A DNA stretch of 64,000 bases from CAWJMF01 sp963843945 (GTDB lineage: Bacteria; Vulcanimicrobiota; Vulcanimicrobiia; Vulcanimicrobiales; Vulcanimicrobiaceae): assembly GCA_963843945.1 (NCBI GenBank), contig CAWJMF010000002.1, positions 868,001 to 932,000 on the forward strand, written 5' to 3'. Shown one piece after another: positions 16,183 to 23,633 of the stretch. Below the pieces are notes generated by a model. That model made no database searches. It was not told where the DNA came from and saw only the letters and a program-made list of their open reading frames with translations. Each line of letters opens with the position of its first letter. Position 1 is the stretch's first letter. Position numbers and translations under genes: made by a program.

Positions 16183-16216
16183 CTCGACGCGACCACGAAA
16201 CTTAAGGAAAACAACG

Positions 16217-16942
16217 ATGAGCGATAACGAGAGCGGAACGCGCGAGAGCGCACGACCCGCGATGGAGACGCCGCCGATCGTATCGGCGCCCGCGTGGCAG
16301 GCCGCGCTCGACGCGCTGCTGGTGAAGGAAAAAGCCTTGACCCGCGCGCGCGATGCCTTGGCCGCCGAGCGCCGGCGGATGCCGTGGCTCGAGGTGGACC
16401 GGCGCTACGAGTTCGAAGGGCCGCGGGGGAAAGCCGGCCTGCTCGATCTCTTCGAGGGCCGCCCGCAGCTCGTGGTCTACCGCGCCTTCTTCGAACCCGG
16501 CGTGTACGGCTGGCCCGAGCACGCCTGCATCGGCTGCTCGCTGATGGCCGACCAAGTCGCCGACGTCGCGCATCTCAACGTTCGCAATACGACCTTCGCC
16601 TACGTCTCGCGCGCGCCGCAGCCGGAAATCGCGCGCGTAAAGGCGCGGATGGGCTGGACGATGCCCTGGTACACCATCACCGACGGTTTCGACAAAGACT
16701 TCGGCGTCGACGAATGGCATGGCACGAACGTCTTCTTCCGCGACGGCGAGCGCGTCTTCCGCACCTACTTCGTCAACAGCCGCGGCGACGAGGCGCTGGG
16801 CAGCACCTGGAGCTACCTCGACCTGACTCCGTTGGGACGTCAAGAAGAGTGGGAAGACTCGCCCAAGGGCTATCCGCAGTCGCCGCCCTACGCCTGGTGG
16901 AACTGGCACGACGAGTACGGCGCCCCCAAGGACGGCGACTGA
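16217..16942 (+). CDS. DUF899 (thioredoxin-fold-like) protein
   Basis: A 241-residue member of the DUF899 family, which has a thioredoxin-like fold but no proven activity. Signature pieces: EKALTRARDALAAERRRMPW at residues 37-56, LLDLFEGRPQLVVYR, and HACIGCSLMAD, where C-x-x-C sits at the position of a thioredoxin active site. The end, PYAWWNWHDEYG, is also family-typical. AAGGA lies 8 bases before the ATG. As third gene of the ArsR operon it is probably derepressed together with the SRPBCC protein; a redox role is inferred from the fold only. Confidence 0.85.
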   Translation: MSDNESGTRESARPAMETPPIVSAPAWQAALDALLVKEKALTRARDALAAERRRMPWLEVDRRYEFEGPRGKAGLLDLFEGRPQLVVYRAFFEPGVYGWPEHACIGCSLMADQVADVAHLNVRNTTFAYVSRAPQPEIARVKARMGWTMPWYTITDGFDKDFGVDEWHGTNVFFRDGERVFRTYFVNSRGDEALGSTWSYLDLTPLGRQEEWEDSPKGYPQSPPYAWWNWHDEYGAPKDGD

Positions 16943-16979
16943 GCGCCGCCCTCGAGGTCGTCGTCAAAGGGAACGCGCG

Positions 16980-17537
16980 CTAGCGGTAGTAGGGTCCCGG
17001 CACCACGTCGATGCGCGTCGCGTTGATCGCGCCGTTACCGCCGCGCACGCCGTACACGTAGATGTGCATGCCGGGCTGCAAGCGCGTACCGGTCGGATTG
17101 ATCACCGTCCCGTCTTTGAGAAAGATGTTGCGGCCGTCCTCGAGACGCACGTTCGTGCCGTTCACGACCGCAATCGTTCCCTCGGTCTGACGGTTCGGAT
17201 TGCTTCCGCCGGGCGGGTTGTAGCCCGCGTTTCCCATCAGGTCGATGCGCGTCGCGTTGATCGCCCCGTTGCCGCCCCGGACGCCCCACACGTAGATCTG
17301 CATCCCCGGCTGCAACCGGGTTCCGCTCGGATTGATGACGGTGCCGTCCTTGAGGAAGATGTTGCGGCCGTCTTGGAGTTTGATGTTCGTCCCATTCACG
17401 ACGGCAATGACGCCGGAAGTCTCCCGCGAACCGTTCGAGTTGTAGTTGTAGTTTGGCGGGTAATTTTGCGCGACCGCGCTAGCCGTGCCGCCGGCAAGCG
17501 TTGCAACGAAGACTAAGAGAAAGCCGATCGACTTCAT
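16980..17537 (-). CDS. Secreted protein with two near-identical 60-residue DUF5666-like repeats
   Basis: A 185-residue exported protein: signal peptide MKSIGFLLVFVATLAGG, cleaved near AVAQ. It contains two copies of a beta-rich unit, residues 42-101 and 120-179, each beginning with IAVVNGTN and sharing DGRNIFLKDGTVINP and GVRGGNGAINATRID. The two differ at about ten positions. The unit resembles DUF5666-type small beta barrels, often found in exported proteins of unknown role. AAAGGA lies upstream of the ATG. It is divergent from the alpha/beta hydrolase at 17600 across a 62-base gap. Confidence 0.8.
   Translation of the reverse strand: MKSIGFLLVFVATLAGGTASAVAQNYPPNYNYNSNGSRETSGVIAVVNGTNIKLQDGRNIFLKDGTVINPSGTRLQPGMQIYVWGVRGGNGAINATRIDLMGNAGYNPPGGSNPNRQTEGTIAVVNGTNVRLEDGRNIFLKDGTVINPTGTRLQPGMHIYVYGVRGGNGAINATRIDVVPGPYYR
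17001..17414 (-). repeat. Tandem intragenic duplication (two 180-base units)
   Basis: Units at 17414-17235 and 17180-17001 (reverse strand) code the two repeats of the secreted protein and are separated by a Gly/Asn/Pro-rich linker. Both DNA copies keep long identical blocks, for instance around the codons for GRNIFLKDGTVIN, pointing to a fairly recent duplication. Confidence 0.8.
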
Positions 17538-17587
17538 TGTCGTCCTTTCGAAGAAAACTGGGGTAGGACCGGCGACCTGGGCCGACC

Positions 17588-17593
17588 TATACG
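17588..17593 (+). promoter_or_regulatory. Possible -10 box six bases before the start of the 17600 gene
   Basis: TATACG lies six bases upstream of the ATG at 17600, and no Shine-Dalgarno is present. No convincing -35 box is seen at the right distance, so this is a weak call, supported mainly by the same geometry at other genes in the window. Confidence 0.3.
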
Positions 17594-17599
17594 GGTCTC

Positions 17600-18514
17600 A
17601 TGAAAATCCCGGCGCTTGCGTTCCTCCTTTCGACGCTGAGTCTTTTATGGGGCGCTCCGTCGCAGCTCGCCGGTGCAGCCACTGCTGCAGCTGCCGCTTC
17701 ACCTTTGCCCGCCGGGACGTTCGCTTACACACAGAGCCGGGCGCTCGATCTCCAAGTGGCTTCGCGCATGCCGCGCGACGCGAGCGTCGTCGAGGAGGTT
17801 AGCTTCACCCCGGCCGGCGGCCAGGGCCGCATCCACGCCGACTTCGTCCTGCCGGGCAGCCCGAACGGCAGTGCGGTCCTCTTCGTTCACTGGCTCGGCG
17901 AAGATCCAAAGACCACGAACCGCACCGAGTTCATGCCGGACGCGCTGGCGCTCGCGGCAAAGGGGACGACCTCGCTTCTCGTCGACGCTCCCTGGGCGCA
18001 GCCCGACTGGTTCGAGAAAGCGCGCGCGCCGGCGAGCGACTACGCCGACTCGATCGCCGAAGTGAAGAATTTGCGGCGTTCGCTCGACGCGCTGCTGGCG
18101 GCGCCCGGCGTCGACGCGAGCAAGCTCGCCTACGTGGGGCACGACTTCGGCGCGATGTACGGAGCCGTGCTCAGCGGCGTCGATCCGCGTCCCGCCTACT
18201 ACGTGCTCGCGGCCGGAACGACGACTTTCAGCGAGTGGTTTCTGCTCGGTCCGAAACCCGCCGATGAGGCCGCCTACGTCGCGTCGATGCAGCCCCTCGA
18301 TCCGCTCCTCTACTTGCGCGCGTCCAGAGCGCGCGGTTTTCTCTTGCAGTTCGCGGAACGCGACGCGTACATCTCAACGGCCAAAGCGCGGGCTTTTGCC
18401 GAGGCCGCGCCCGAACCGAAGCGCGTCGTCTTCTACGACGCGGATCACGCGCTCGCCGTGCCGGTCGCGCGCGAAGACCGGATCGCTTGGCTCGACGCGC
18501 GCTTCGGCCAGTAA
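17600..18514 (+). CDS. Exported alpha/beta hydrolase with Asp at the nucleophile position
   Basis: A 304-residue alpha/beta-hydrolase-fold protein with a signal peptide (IPALAFLLSTLSLLWGAP). VLFVHWLGED (residues 93-102) is the oxyanion-loop strand and YVGHDFGAMYG the nucleophile elbow, in which the expected Ser is Asp182, as in haloalkane dehalogenases. A late DADHALAVP supplies a candidate catalytic His. Esterase, dehalogenase-like and inactive relatives are all possible. Its stop is 14 bases before the GTG of the glycosylase-like gene. Confidence 0.75.
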   Translation: MKIPALAFLLSTLSLLWGAPSQLAGAATAAAAASPLPAGTFAYTQSRALDLQVASRMPRDASVVEEVSFTPAGGQGRIHADFVLPGSPNGSAVLFVHWLGEDPKTTNRTEFMPDALALAAKGTTSLLVDAPWAQPDWFEKARAPASDYADSIAEVKNLRRSLDALLAAPGVDASKLAYVGHDFGAMYGAVLSGVDPRPAYYVLAAGTTTFSEWFLLGPKPADEAAYVASMQPLDPLLYLRASRARGFLLQFAERDAYISTAKARAFAEAAPEPKRVVFYDADHALAVPVAREDRIAWLDARFGQ

Positions 18515-18528
18515 CCGAAATCCCGCCC

Positions 18529-19689
18529 GTGCCCCGGCGCGAGTCGCTCTCTGCGGAGCAGGCGCGGCGCATCGCTCTCGCGGCTCAAGGCTTTGCCGAA
18601 GCGAAGCCGGCGCGACCGGGAGCACGGAACCTGCGTGGAGTTTTCGGCCGGCTGGGCATCGTGCAGATCGACAGCGTGAACGTGCTCGTGCGTTCGCACT
18701 ATCTGCCGCTATTTTCGCGCCTGGGGCCGTACCAACGCCCGCTTCTCGAACGGGCGGCCTACGGCAAGCGGCGCCAGTTATTCGAATACTGGGGCCACGA
18801 AGCGTCGTTCCTTCCGCTGCCGACGCAGCCGCTCTTGCGCTGGCGCATGGAAGAGGCAAAGCTCGGCTTGGGAACGTGGAAGCGCGTCGAGCGAATCGCG
18901 CGCGAGCAGCCCGCCTTGATCGGGCGCATGCTCCGGACGATTCGGGAAAAAGGCCCGCTGGCGGCTTCCGATTTCGACGGCGCGCGGGGCAGCGGAGGCT
19001 GGTGGGGCTGGAGCGAGGCGAAGACCGTCCTCGAATTTCTCTTCTGGTCGGGCGCGATTACCACCGCGCATCGCCGGAACTTCGAGCGCGTGTACGACTT
19101 GAGCGAGCGCGTCCTCCCCGCCGAAATCGTCGACGCGCCCACCCCGCCGCGCGCCGACGCCCAGCGCGAGCTCGTGCGAATCGCGGCGCGCGCACTCGGC
19201 GTCGCAACGGAAACGGACCTGCGCGACTACTTTCGCTTAGGGCCGAGCGACGCGCGCGCGCGCGTGGCCGAGTTGGTCGAAAGCGGCGAACTCATTCCGG
19301 CCGCCGTCGAGGGGTGGAAGCCGCCGGCCTACCTGTTCGCCGGCGCGCGCCGCCCCCGCAAAGTCGAGGCGCGCGCGCTGCTCTCGCCCTTCGATTCGCT
19401 GGTTTGGGACCGGGCCCGCGCCGAACGGCTCTTCGGCTTTCGGTATCGCATCGAGATCTACGTCCCCGCGCACAAGCGCGTTCACGGATACTACGTCTTG
19501 CCCTACCTCCACGGCGATCGGCTCGCGGCGCGGGTCGATCTCAAGTCGGACCGCGCCCGAAGCGTCCTCATGGTGCGAAACGTCCACCACGAAGCGCACG
19601 CGTCGCGCGAAACCAAAGCCGGTCTGCGCGCCGAACTGCGCTCGCTGGCCGATTGGCTGGAGCTCGAACGCGTCGAGTTTTCGCGCTAG
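18529..19689 (+). CDS. YcaQ/AlkX-like DNA glycosylase (HTH_42 winged-helix protein)
   Basis: A 386-residue protein of the YcaQ family, which unhooks DNA interstrand crosslinks. Motifs: GIVQIDSVNVLVRSHYLPLFSR, split here as GIVQIDSVNVLVRS and HYLPLFSRLG, containing the Q-x-D catalytic motif; FEYWGHEASFLP; and the C-terminal ARALLSPFDSLVWDR and HGYYVLP. GTG 18529 is the first start after the previous stop and gives SLSAEQARRIAL as first helix; a TTG at 18487 would overlap the upstream gene and is less likely. Cytoplasmic. DNA repair of crosslink or alkylation damage is known for the family, assumed here. Confidence 0.86.
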   Translation: MPRRESLSAEQARRIALAAQGFAEAKPARPGARNLRGVFGRLGIVQIDSVNVLVRSHYLPLFSRLGPYQRPLLERAAYGKRRQLFEYWGHEASFLPLPTQPLLRWRMEEAKLGLGTWKRVERIAREQPALIGRMLRTIREKGPLAASDFDGARGSGGWWGWSEAKTVLEFLFWSGAITTAHRRNFERVYDLSERVLPAEIVDAPTPPRADAQRELVRIAARALGVATETDLRDYFRLGPSDARARVAELVESGELIPAAVEGWKPPAYLFAGARRPRKVEARALLSPFDSLVWDRARAERLFGFRYRIEIYVPAHKRVHGYYVLPYLHGDRLAARVDLKSDRARSVLMVRNVHHEAHASRETKAGLRAELRSLADWLELERVEFSR

Positions 19690-19707
19690 ACGCCGCCGCC
19701 CGCGCGC

Positions 19708-20166
19708 TTAGGGAACCTGGTGCGTGTCGCTGGGATCCTGGGGCGGCGTCTTGATCGAGAACAGCTTGAGTCCGCCGCTGTCGGTCAGGCCACCGTGCGT
19801 CGTGCCCTTCGGAATGATGACGAGCGTGCCGGCGGCGAGCGGGACTTGCTTGCCGCCGAGCCACTCGCTGCCGGAACCGCCGATCACCACCTGAATCTCG
19901 TTCGCGTCGGCGTGATAGTGCTTGAAGATGGTGCCCATCTGCACGGCCGCCGTCGCACCGTCCGTGACGACCAGCGTCTTGCTGCGCAGGTTTGGCGTCG
20001 CCGGATTGGCCGGCGGCAGACTATCGAACGTCACCGCCGAGAGGTCGATGACGGCGGGTTGCAGTGCGGCGGCAGCGGCGCCGGCGGGGCGCGGTCCCCA
20101 CGCGGCCAGTACGCCTAAGGCAAAGGCTACGGCGGCAACGGCCGCGGTGCGAAAAACGTTTTTCAT
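19708..20166 (-). CDS. Exported cupin-domain protein
   Basis: A 152-residue protein with a signal peptide (TAAVAAVAFALGVLAAWG). The cupin metal site is complete: H83 and H85 in FKHYHADANE, E90, and H124 in KGTTHGGL, with GTLVIIPKG between the two motifs. Such single-domain cupins bind a metal and may be enzymes or small-ligand binders; nothing narrows it here. It lies downstream of and on the same strand as the beta-helix lipoprotein gene (40 bases apart), and could share its transcript. Confidence 0.82.
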   Translation of the reverse strand: MKNVFRTAAVAAVAFALGVLAAWGPRPAGAAAAALQPAVIDLSAVTFDSLPPANPATPNLRSKTLVVTDGATAAVQMGTIFKHYHADANEIQVVIGGSGSEWLGGKQVPLAAGTLVIIPKGTTHGGLTDSGGLKLFSIKTPPQDPSDTHQVP

Positions 20167-20206
20167 ACGGGAGGCTACTTCGCGTAGCTTATCTTCCCTG
20201 CGCTGC

Positions 20207-21118
20207 CTAGCAGCCGTCGCTCGTGGCGTTGCTGATATAGAAGTTGAAGTCGTTGGCGGTCGCGTAGTTGCTGCGCTGAAGGTTTAGCGCCTGGACCGGA
20301 TAGACTAGGTTCGTACAGAGCACGAGAAAGCCCGTGGCCTGGTGGTCGTAGATGGGATCTTCGGGATTGTCGTAGACGTTCGCTTTGGCGACGTTCTGGG
20401 CGGCGGCTACGACCGTGCTGTTATAGTACTGGATTCCATTTTGGGCGATGTAGTCGACCGTTCCGGCGCCGATCGCCGTCGTGTTGGAGAGTGCGACGCT
20501 CGATCCGCCGTTGAAGGCGGTTCCGTTCTTCTGATACTGGCCGATCGTCGTCGTGGTGACGCGCGCGCCGACCCCTTCGAAGTACAGGCCCACGCCGGTC
20601 TGCACGCCGTTCGGGTCGAAGGTGCCGTCCGCGTCGTGGTTGCCGATGCGCGAGATGGCGAGTTGCGCGACGCTCAGGTTTTGCGTTCCGATGGCGAGCA
20701 CGCCGAACTGATTCGCGTCGACGATCGAGTCGCGCGCGACGACCGCGCCGTTCGCGCTCGCATCGAGGTAGATTCCAATGTCGCAGCCGGCCGCGTTCAC
20801 CTTGGCGTTGGAAACCGGTCCGACCACCGCCGCCGTCAGCGTGACCGTACCGCGACCCGGAAAGTTGAAGGTCAAGGCGGTACACGCCGGCGCGACGGTC
20901 GCGATCGAGGAAAGGGCGCGCGTCGTCGCCGCCGCGCGCAGGACGTCAGGCCCGAACGCGAACGGAGCGCGGGCACGCTCGGTGCCGGCAGCCCGCACGG
21001 ATGCCGCGGGCCGCTCGGCGACGGCGGGTGCGACCGCCGTTGCCGCACCGGAACAGCCGGCGACAGCGAAAGCACACGCCGCGAGGCTCGAGACGGACAG
21101 TGTCCGGAAGACGGACAT
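20207..21118 (-). CDS. Lipoprotein with right-handed beta-helix-like repeats
   Basis: A 303-residue exported protein. The signal sequence ends in the lipobox AVAGC, so it is probably lipid-anchored. From about residue 110 it has short repeated beta turns (AVVARDSIVDANQFGVLAIG, SVAQLAISRIGNHDADG, VALSNTTAIGAG) typical of a parallel beta-helix of the kind found in surface and polysaccharide-binding proteins. No catalytic motif is recognised. GGAGAG precedes ATG 21118. The 5' region contains two hairpins (21139-21191), suggesting control at the RNA or DNA level. Confidence 0.75.
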   Translation of the reverse strand: MSVFRTLSVSSLAACAFAVAGCSGAATAVAPAVAERPAASVRAAGTERARAPFAFGPDVLRAAATTRALSSIATVAPACTALTFNFPGRGTVTLTAAVVGPVSNAKVNAAGCDIGIYLDASANGAVVARDSIVDANQFGVLAIGTQNLSVAQLAISRIGNHDADGTFDPNGVQTGVGLYFEGVGARVTTTTIGQYQKNGTAFNGGSSVALSNTTAIGAGTVDYIAQNGIQYYNSTVVAAAQNVAKANVYDNPEDPIYDHQATGFLVLCTNLVYPVQALNLQRSNYATANDFNFYISNATSDGC

Positions 21119-21138
21119 GGGAAAACTCTCCTCTAGCA

Positions 21139-21191
21139 AGCTTGACCGGAAACCGGTCAAGCTACCTCGACGCTTCACCCCGCACCGGGGT
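21139..21191 (-). promoter_or_regulatory. Two strong inverted repeats in the lipoprotein gene leader
   Basis: An 11-base perfect inverted repeat, AGCTTGACCGG and CCGGTCAAGCT around AAA (21139-21163), and a six-base one, ACCCCG and CGGGGT around CAC (21177-21191). Both lie between the predicted transcription start (near 21196) and the Shine-Dalgarno of the lipoprotein gene, so in the mRNA they would form two hairpins just upstream of the ribosome site. They could equally be a dyad bound by a repressor. Confidence 0.55.
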
Positions 21192-21202
21192 CAAAGCCTC
21201 CA

Positions 21203-21231
21203 AGTGTAGGCCGATGTAAGCTGCCCCGCAA
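21203..21231 (-). promoter_or_regulatory. Promoter of the lipoprotein gene
   Basis: Reverse strand: TTGCGG (21231-21226), 17 bases, TACACT (21208-21203). It would start a transcript near 21196 with a leader of about 78 bases holding two hairpins. Confidence 0.4.
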
Positions 21232-21235
21232 CGCC

Positions 21236-21240
21236 GGAGG
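21236..21240 (+). promoter_or_regulatory. Shine-Dalgarno fixing the msrA start
   Basis: GGAGG seven bases before GTG 21248; it is 22 bases before the first ATG (21263), so GTG is preferred and the signal peptide keeps its N-region. Confidence 0.7.
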
Positions 21241-21247
21241 CCCGCCG

Positions 21248-21922
21248 GTGGTATCTTCGTATATGATGAAGACTCGAAACCGGTTCCGCGCCCTCCTCAC
21301 CCCGCTCCTCGGCTTCGGGCTCGTGCTAGGCACGCTTGGCGCGAGCTTTCCCGACCCGCCCCCGGCCGCGCCGCCCGCTTCCGCGAGCGAGCACGTCGTC
21401 CTGGCCGGCGGCTGCTTCTGGGGAATGGAGGCGGTCTTCGAGCAGCTCAAGGGCGTCTCGCGGGTCGTTTCCGGCTACGCCGGGGGCTCGGCGGCGACCG
21501 CGCACTACGAGATCGTGAGTACCGGGACGACCGGCCATGCGGAGTCCGTCGACATCACCTTTGACCCGCACGTCATCAGCTTCGGCCAGATCCTCAAGGT
21601 CTATTTTTCGATCGCGCACGACCCGACGGAGCTCGACCGGCAAGGTCCGGATTCCGGCACGCAATACCGCTCGTCGATCTTCTACACGAGCCCCGAGCAG
21701 CAGCGCACGGCGCTCGCCTACATCAAGGAACTCGAATCGGCGAAAGTCTTCTCGAATCCGATCGTGACCACGGTCGTCCCGCTGAGGGGCTTCTATGCGG
21801 CCGAAGACTACCACCAGCACTTCGTCGCGCGCAATCCCTACTATCCCTACGTCGTCTTCAACGACGCGCCGAAACTCAAGGCGCTAAAAGCCGAATATCC
21901 TCAACTGGTCGCAACGCGCTGA
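21248..21922 (+). CDS. msrA: Exported peptide-methionine (S)-S-oxide reductase MsrA
   Basis: MsrA repairs oxidised methionine of the S form. The active site GGCFWGMEAVFEQLKGV (residues 54-70) holds the catalytic Cys in GCFWG, and YHQHF and GTQYRSSIFY are family landmarks. The 224-residue protein has a clear signal peptide (RFRALLTPLLGFGLVLG), so it acts outside the cytoplasm, unlike the neighbouring MsrB. No resolving Cys pair is seen near the C-terminus, so recycling may differ from E. coli MsrA. Start GTG 21248 is chosen from the GGAGG site. It converges on msrB with a 9-base gap. Confidence 0.93.
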   Translation: MVSSYMMKTRNRFRALLTPLLGFGLVLGTLGASFPDPPPAAPPASASEHVVLAGGCFWGMEAVFEQLKGVSRVVSGYAGGSAATAHYEIVSTGTTGHAESVDITFDPHVISFGQILKVYFSIAHDPTELDRQGPDSGTQYRSSIFYTSPEQQRTALAYIKELESAKVFSNPIVTTVVPLRGFYAAEDYHQHFVARNPYYPYVVFNDAPKLKALKAEYPQLVATR

Positions 21923-21931
21923 CGCGCGCCG

Positions 21932-22330
21932 TCAGTTCGCCTTCGGGTCGAAGTCGAGCGCGAGCGAGTTGATGCAGTAGCGCTGTCCCGTCGGGGCCGG
22001 GCCGTCGTCGAAAACGTGGCCGAGGTGCGAGCCGCATTTCGCGCAGACGGCTTCGGTCCGCACCATTCCGTGCGAACGGTCTTCCTTGAGTTCGACGGTC
22101 CCGGCAGCGACCGGTGCGCTAAAGCTCGGCCAGCCGCTCCCGCTATCGAACTTCTCGTCGGATTCGAAAAGCTCCGCACCGCAGCCGCCGCAGCGATACG
22201 TTCCGTCGGCTTTGTTGTGGTTGAGTTCCCCGCTGAAGGGCGGCTCGGTTGCGGCTTGTCGCAAGACGGCGTACCGCTCGGGATCGAGCGCCTCGCGCCA
22301 TTCCAATTCGGATTTCTCGATGCGGTTCAT
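21932..22330 (-). CDS. msrB: Peptide-methionine (R)-S-oxide reductase MsrB
   Basis: MsrB reduces the R form of methionine sulfoxide. The 132-residue protein has both zinc C-x-x-C pairs (YRCGGCGAELF and AVCAKCGSHLG) and the catalytic Cys in RYCINSLAL, with HVFDDGP before it. No signal peptide, so cytoplasmic. ATG 22330 gives the usual MsrB N-terminus (EWREALDPERYAVLR follows). It converges on the exported msrA; both stereoisomers are covered but in different compartments. Confidence 0.94.
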   Translation of the reverse strand: MNRIEKSELEWREALDPERYAVLRQAATEPPFSGELNHNKADGTYRCGGCGAELFESDEKFDSGSGWPSFSAPVAAGTVELKEDRSHGMVRTEAVCAKCGSHLGHVFDDGPAPTGQRYCINSLALDFDPKAN

Positions 22331-22368
22331 GCCGGCTAGGTTCGCCCCCCGCGCGCCGCGTTCCGGGT

Positions 22369-23421
22369 TCACATCATGCGAAAACCGTGGGCCGAGGGAC
22401 CGCCCGCTTCCACGCGCTCCGGGGCGCGCTCCGGCGCCTTCATCCACGGCATCAAGCCGCGCAATTTCTTGCCCACCTGCTCGATCGGATGGCCGGCCCA
22501 GGTGGTGCGGAAATTCTTGAAGCGAGGCTTGCCCGCGGCGTGTTCGGCGACCCACTCGCGCGCAAACGCTCCCGATTGAATGTCGGCCAGGATTTTACGC
22601 ATCGCGTCTTTGGTTTGCGGGGTGACGACGGCGTCGCCGCGCGTGTAGTCGCCGTACTTGGCCGTGTTGCTGATCGCATCGCGCATGCCCTCGATGCCGC
22701 GTTCGTACATCAAGTCGACGATCAGCTTGACCTCGTGAAGACACTCGAAGTAGGCCATCTCGGGCGCATATCCGGCCTCGACCAGCGTTTCGAAGCCGGC
22801 GGTTACGAGCCGCGTCAGGCCGCCGCAAAGCACCGCCTGTTCGCCGAACAAATCGGTTTCGGTCTCTTCCTTGAAACTCGTCTCGAGCACGCCGGCTCGT
22901 CCGCCGCCGATGGCGCTCGCGTACGCCAGGGCGACGTCGCGCGTGTCGCCCGCCGGATCTTGCGCGATGGCGATGAGGCACGGCGTTCCGCGGCCCGCCT
23001 CGTATTCGCTGCGCACGAGCCGGCCCGGCGCCTTCGGTGCGACCATGAAGACATTGGCGTGCGCCGGCGGAGCGATCGTTCCGAAGTGGATCGCGAAGCC
23101 GTGCGCGAACGCAAGGTACGCGCCGGGCCGCAGATTCGGGGCGACCGACGCCGCGAAGATTGCCGGCTGCTCTTCGTCGGGGGCGAGCATCATGACGATG
23201 TCGGCCCGGCGCGTCGCGGCCTCAACCGCGTCGTATGTGATGCCGTCTTCGGCCGCGGCGTGCCGCGAAGGCGAGCCGTCGCGCAGCCCGACGACGACCT
23301 CGTGTCCGCTGTCGCGAAGGTTCCGCGCGTGGGCGCGGCCCTGGCTGCCATAGCCGATAATCGCAATCGTTTTTCCGCGTAGTGTCTCCGGCTTCGCGTC
23401 GCCGTCGTAGAGGGCATTCAT
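22369..23421 (-). CDS. ilvC: Ketol-acid reductoisomerase IlvC (class I)
   Basis: IlvC converts acetolactate to dihydroxyisovalerate with NADPH and magnesium, step two of valine and leucine synthesis. The 350-residue class I protein has the cofactor fold IAIIGYGSQGRAHARNL, with RDGSPS in the loop that selects NADPH, then AHGFAIHFG, VAPKAPGR and the metal site DLFGEQAVLCGG and ECLHEVKLIVDLMYERG. AAGGAG precedes ATG 23421, which overlaps the stop of the small-subunit gene as ATGA. It is the last gene of the ilvB-ilvM-ilvC operon and should respond to the attenuator upstream of ilvB. Confidence 0.96.
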   Translation of the reverse strand: MNALYDGDAKPETLRGKTIAIIGYGSQGRAHARNLRDSGHEVVVGLRDGSPSRHAAAEDGITYDAVEAATRRADIVMMLAPDEEQPAIFAASVAPNLRPGAYLAFAHGFAIHFGTIAPPAHANVFMVAPKAPGRLVRSEYEAGRGTPCLIAIAQDPAGDTRDVALAYASAIGGGRAGVLETSFKEETETDLFGEQAVLCGGLTRLVTAGFETLVEAGYAPEMAYFECLHEVKLIVDLMYERGIEGMRDAISNTAKYGDYTRGDAVVTPQTKDAMRKILADIQSGAFAREWVAEHAAGKPRFKNFRTTWAGHPIEQVGKKLRGLMPWMKAPERAPERVEAGGPSAHGFRMM

Positions 23422-23633
23422 CGGGACATCTCCTTGTCGTCGTTGCAGAGGCGTTGAAGTTGGGCATCGAGACGGCGCAGTGCGTCGGGCGCGCCGGTCA
23501 GATCGAAGGTCGCTCGGAAGCGCTCGTCGTGCGCCCGCACGTCGACGCGCGTGTAGGCGCAACCGAGCCGTCCGATGAGGCCGACGATCCGCTCCAGCAC
23601 GCGCCAGTCGTGCAGTTCGAAGGTCAAGCTCAT
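23418..23633 (-). CDS. Small ACT-domain regulatory subunit of acetolactate synthase (IlvM-like)
   Basis: A 71-residue protein placed exactly between ilvB and ilvC, overlapping both by four bases. LTFELHDWRVLERIVGLI and the G-x-x-Y/V-T-R-V-D pattern (RLGCAYTRVDV) fit a single ACT domain. Regulatory subunits IlvN and IlvH are longer (about 95-165 residues); the short E. coli IlvM (87) is the nearest in size. ACT domains bind valine in feedback control of acetolactate synthase, but IlvM-type subunits can be insensitive. Position makes the assignment firm; ligand is unknown. Confidence 0.85.
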   Translation of the reverse strand: MSLTFELHDWRVLERIVGLIGRLGCAYTRVDVRAHDERFRATFDLTGAPDALRRLDAQLQRLCNDDKEMSR

